Source of the DNA: an uncultured bacterium
Lineage (GTDB): Bacteria; Cyanobacteriota; Vampirovibrionia; Gastranaerophilales; Gastranaerophilaceae
Assembly (NCBI GenBank): GCA_949299435.1
Contig: CASGAK010000039.1
Location: forward strand, 1 to 6,564
Reading direction: 5' to 3'
DNA: 6,564 nucleotides
Shown: positions 4,764-6,564 of the stretch, in pieces
How positions within the stretch are numbered: the first letter of the stretch is position 1
How the letters are laid out: every line of letters begins with the position of its first letter
Program-made: the position numbers and the translations under genes
The notes under the pieces: generated by a model
The model's input: the letters and a program-made list of their open reading frames with translations, nothing else
What the model was told of the DNA's origin: nothing
Database searches by the model: none

Positions 4764-5297
4764 ATGGATATTAAATCAAGTGAAACAGCACAAAATTTAA
4801 AAAAAGCGTTCGATTTTGTAGCAAAACGAAGAACTGAATATGAAATCTACTCATACATAGCTGCACAACAGGGAGAAGATGAACTAAGCAGATTATTAAC
4901 TTTGTTTGCTGATATGGAAAAAGAGCATGCAAAATTATGGTATAAATGGATAAACAATGCAGAAAATCCTGATTTGGTATCTTGCTTGGCAACTGCTTTG
5001 GCACAAGAAAAAGAAGAAGTTGAAGGAAAATATGAACAATATGCCCAAAAAGCAAAAGAAGAGGGATTTGAACATATTACTGGACTTCTACAAAATATAG
5101 AGAATATAGAAATCGTACACTTAGAAAGACTTAAAAAAGCTATTTGGAAACTTAAAGATAATGTAGAGCCAAATTATGATGGGACATATAACTGGACTTG
5201 TTCTGTATGCGGCAGTGTGTTCAGACAAGTTGATGAGCCGGATTTTTGTCCGCTTTGCGTAAAAGAAAATGTTTTCTTTTACAAAAAGCCGAATTAA
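4764..5297 (+). CDS. Divergent rubrerythrin-like protein with altered diiron site
   Basis: The 177-residue product aligns without large gaps to the rubrerythrin encoded just upstream (shared QNLK, MEKEHAKLW/NEKEHAKLW, AKEEGFE) and again ends in a rubredoxin-like domain (Cys146, Cys149, Cys162, Cys165). It keeps Glu52, His55, Glu82, Glu85, Glu116 and His119 of the diiron site. However, the first ligand, Glu20 of the canonical protein, is replaced by Val19, and the conserved AGESEAR segment reads DFVAKRR. It may bind iron differently, bind one metal, or serve mainly as an electron carrier or sensor; this is inference. An extra Cys74 is present. It is probably an ancient tandem duplicate that has drifted. 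The flavodiiron gene follows after 26 bases in the same operon, so it may be that enzyme's partner. Family membership is sure, activity uncertain. Confidence 0.88.
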   Translation: MDIKSSETAQNLKKAFDFVAKRRTEYEIYSYIAAQQGEDELSRLLTLFADMEKEHAKLWYKWINNAENPDLVSCLATALAQEKEEVEGKYEQYAQKAKEEGFEHITGLLQNIENIEIVHLERLKKAIWKLKDNVEPNYDGTYNWTCSVCGSVFRQVDEPDFCPLCVKENVFFYKKPN

Positions 5298-5323
5298 TAT
5301 AAATAGAGAAGGAGAAATTTAAA

Positions 5324-6508
5324 ATGAAATTTCAAGAAATTAAAAATAACATTTACTACTGCGGTTTAAATGATTGTGACAGAAGAATTTTTGATGAATT
5401 AATCCCGCTAGAACATGGGACAAGCTACAATTCTTATCTGGTAAAAGGTTCTGAAAAAACAGCCCTGATTGATACAATGTATCCGCCTAAAACAACCGAA
5501 TACTTAAAAAGATTATCAGAAAATCAAATAGGAAAAATAGATTACATAATTGCAAACCATGGAGAACAAGACCATTCTGGATCTATTCCTGCACTTTTGG
5601 AAAAATATCCTAACGCAATCGTAGTCACAAATCCTAAATGTGCAGAGAACATAAGAAATATGCTCCATGTTCCTGCTGAAAAAATAAAAGAAATTTCAGA
5701 TGGCGACGAACTATCATTAGGTGATAAGACTTTAAAATTTATCTTTGCACCGGGAGTACACTGGCCTGATACTATGTTCACTTACATTAAAGAAGATAAT
5801 GTAATTTGCACCTGCGACTTTTTAGGTGCACACTACACATTCAATGATGTATTTGCAGTAGAATCAGAAGCATTATATAAAAGTGCAAAAAGATATTATG
5901 CAGAAATTATGATGCCATTTAGAATGATGTGCAAAAGATATACTCAAATGATAAAAGATATGAATGTTGATATGATTTTACCGAGCCATGGACCTGTTCA
6001 TAAAAATCCTTCATACATTCTTGACGCTTATACAGATTGGACATCAGATAGTCCGAAAAACCTTGTCGTATTACCTTACGTATCAATGTATAACAGCACA
6101 AAGGAAATGATTGACAAATTATCAGCTGACCTTGAAAATGCCGGTGTTAAAACATTTAAATTTGATATTGTAGATGACGATTTAGGCGATCTTGCTATGG
6201 CTCTAGTTGATGCCGCAACAATCGTAATGGGTACATCAATGGTACTTGCTGGACCTCACCCGATGGCAGTAAACGTTGCATACCTGGCAGCTGTATTAAG
6301 ACCAAAAGCAAAATTTGCATCAATTATCGGCTCTTACGGCTGGGGCGGTAAGTTATTTGATGTAATCGTAAACATGCTTGCACCCTTAAAGTTAGACTTA
6401 ATTGATCCAATACAAATCAAAGGAAAACCTACAGAAGAAGATTTCAAAAAAGTCGATGAAATGGCAAAATTGATAGTTGAAAAACATAAATCAATCGGTT
6501 TGGTATAA
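5324..6508 (+). CDS. fprA: Class A flavodiiron protein (A-type flavoprotein, O2/NO reductase)
   Basis: The 394-residue cytoplasmic enzyme reduces O2 to water, and in some members NO to N2O, using electrons that usually arrive through rubredoxin. Residues about 1-240 form the metallo-beta-lactamase-like diiron domain. Its ligands are His79, Glu81, Asp83 and His84 in NHGEQDHSG, His146 in GVHWPD, Asp165 in CTCDFLGAH, and His222 in PSHGPVH. Residues about 246-390 form a flavodoxin domain that binds FMN, with the phosphate loop at SMYNSTKEM (254-262) and GSYGWGG (336-342) near the flavin. The length fits class A, with no extra rubredoxin or flavin-reductase domain, so the electron donor must be separate; the short rubredoxin nearby is the obvious candidate. 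An AAGGAG site lies nine bases before the ATG. The gene is second in an operon with the divergent rubrerythrin and is closed by a strong terminator. Substrate preference cannot be read from sequence. Confidence 0.95.
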   Translation: MKFQEIKNNIYYCGLNDCDRRIFDELIPLEHGTSYNSYLVKGSEKTALIDTMYPPKTTEYLKRLSENQIGKIDYIIANHGEQDHSGSIPALLEKYPNAIVVTNPKCAENIRNMLHVPAEKIKEISDGDELSLGDKTLKFIFAPGVHWPDTMFTYIKEDNVICTCDFLGAHYTFNDVFAVESEALYKSAKRYYAEIMMPFRMMCKRYTQMIKDMNVDMILPSHGPVHKNPSYILDAYTDWTSDSPKNLVVLPYVSMYNSTKEMIDKLSADLENAGVKTFKFDIVDDDLGDLAMALVDAATIVMGTSMVLAGPHPMAVNVAYLAAVLRPKAKFASIIGSYGWGGKLFDVIVNMLAPLKLDLIDPIQIKGKPTEEDFKKVDEMAKLIVEKHKSIGLV

Positions 6509-6515
6509 AAAAGTT

Positions 6516-6543
6516 AAGGTCGGTTTTAAAACCGACCTTTTTT
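6516..6543 (+). terminator. Intrinsic terminator after the flavodiiron gene
   Basis: Bases 6516-6539 form a 24-base perfect palindrome (AAGGTCGGTT stem, TTAA loop, AACCGACCTT) running into a six-T tract (6538-6543). It starts eight bases after the stop codon, a strong rho-independent terminator. The last 20 bases of the window beyond it show nothing recognisable. Confidence 0.93.
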
Positions 6544-6564
6544 AATATCTTTGAACCATTCAGA

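Noticed and set aside
5542..6101. Minus-strand open frames inside the flavodiiron gene
   Set aside because: They overlap a gene with all metal ligands and full domain length on the plus strand and have no signals of their own.

Overview
The window is AT-rich bacterial chromosome, most likely from an anaerobe with a two-membrane envelope. My best guess is a gut Gastranaerophilales-type (Vampirovibrionia/Melainabacteria) genome. The clues are a prepilin-like N-terminus of the FTLAEVLITLG type, a single-chain double-domain M16 peptidase with an export signal, and a dense set of non-haem-iron oxygen and peroxide defence proteins instead of catalase or superoxide dismutase. The taxonomy is inferred from protein style and is not proven by the sequence.

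Left part (1-505): the 5' end of a type IV pilin/pseudopilin-like gene runs off the left edge on the minus strand. It is preceded by a near-consensus promoter. A 74-residue Xre-type regulator is read divergently from it. The AT-only spacer between them holds a 20-bp perfect palindrome at the predicted pilin transcription start.

Middle (506-3453, minus strand): a large exported M16 zinc peptidase, in which one half carries the zinc site and the other the R/Y substrate motif, is convergent with the regulator. A hairpin at their junction overlaps the last M16 codons. Upstream lies a small unrecognised protein of 89 residues with one membrane segment.

Right part (3454-6564, plus strand): an oxidative-stress cluster. 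A PerR-type regulator (all five regulatory metal ligands present), a 45-residue rubredoxin and a canonical rubrerythrin form one operon, closed by a strong terminator. A second, divergent rubrerythrin and a class A flavodiiron protein form a second operon. Its predicted -35 element lies inside that terminator, and it ends at a second strong terminator. The perR promoter carries a near-perfect Fur/PerR-type operator, so autoregulation is likely. Functionally, rubredoxin would pass electrons to rubrerythrin (H2O2 to water) and to the flavodiiron protein (O2 or NO reduction). The NAD(P)H:rubredoxin reductase is not in the window.

The perR promoter and the promoter of the small membrane protein face away from each other and share the same -35 bases, beside a long inverted repeat. 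This links the unknown membrane protein physically to the peroxide regulon and is the least explained structure here. I found no CRISPR array, insertion sequence, tRNA or rRNA, and no stretch over 300 bases without a gene.
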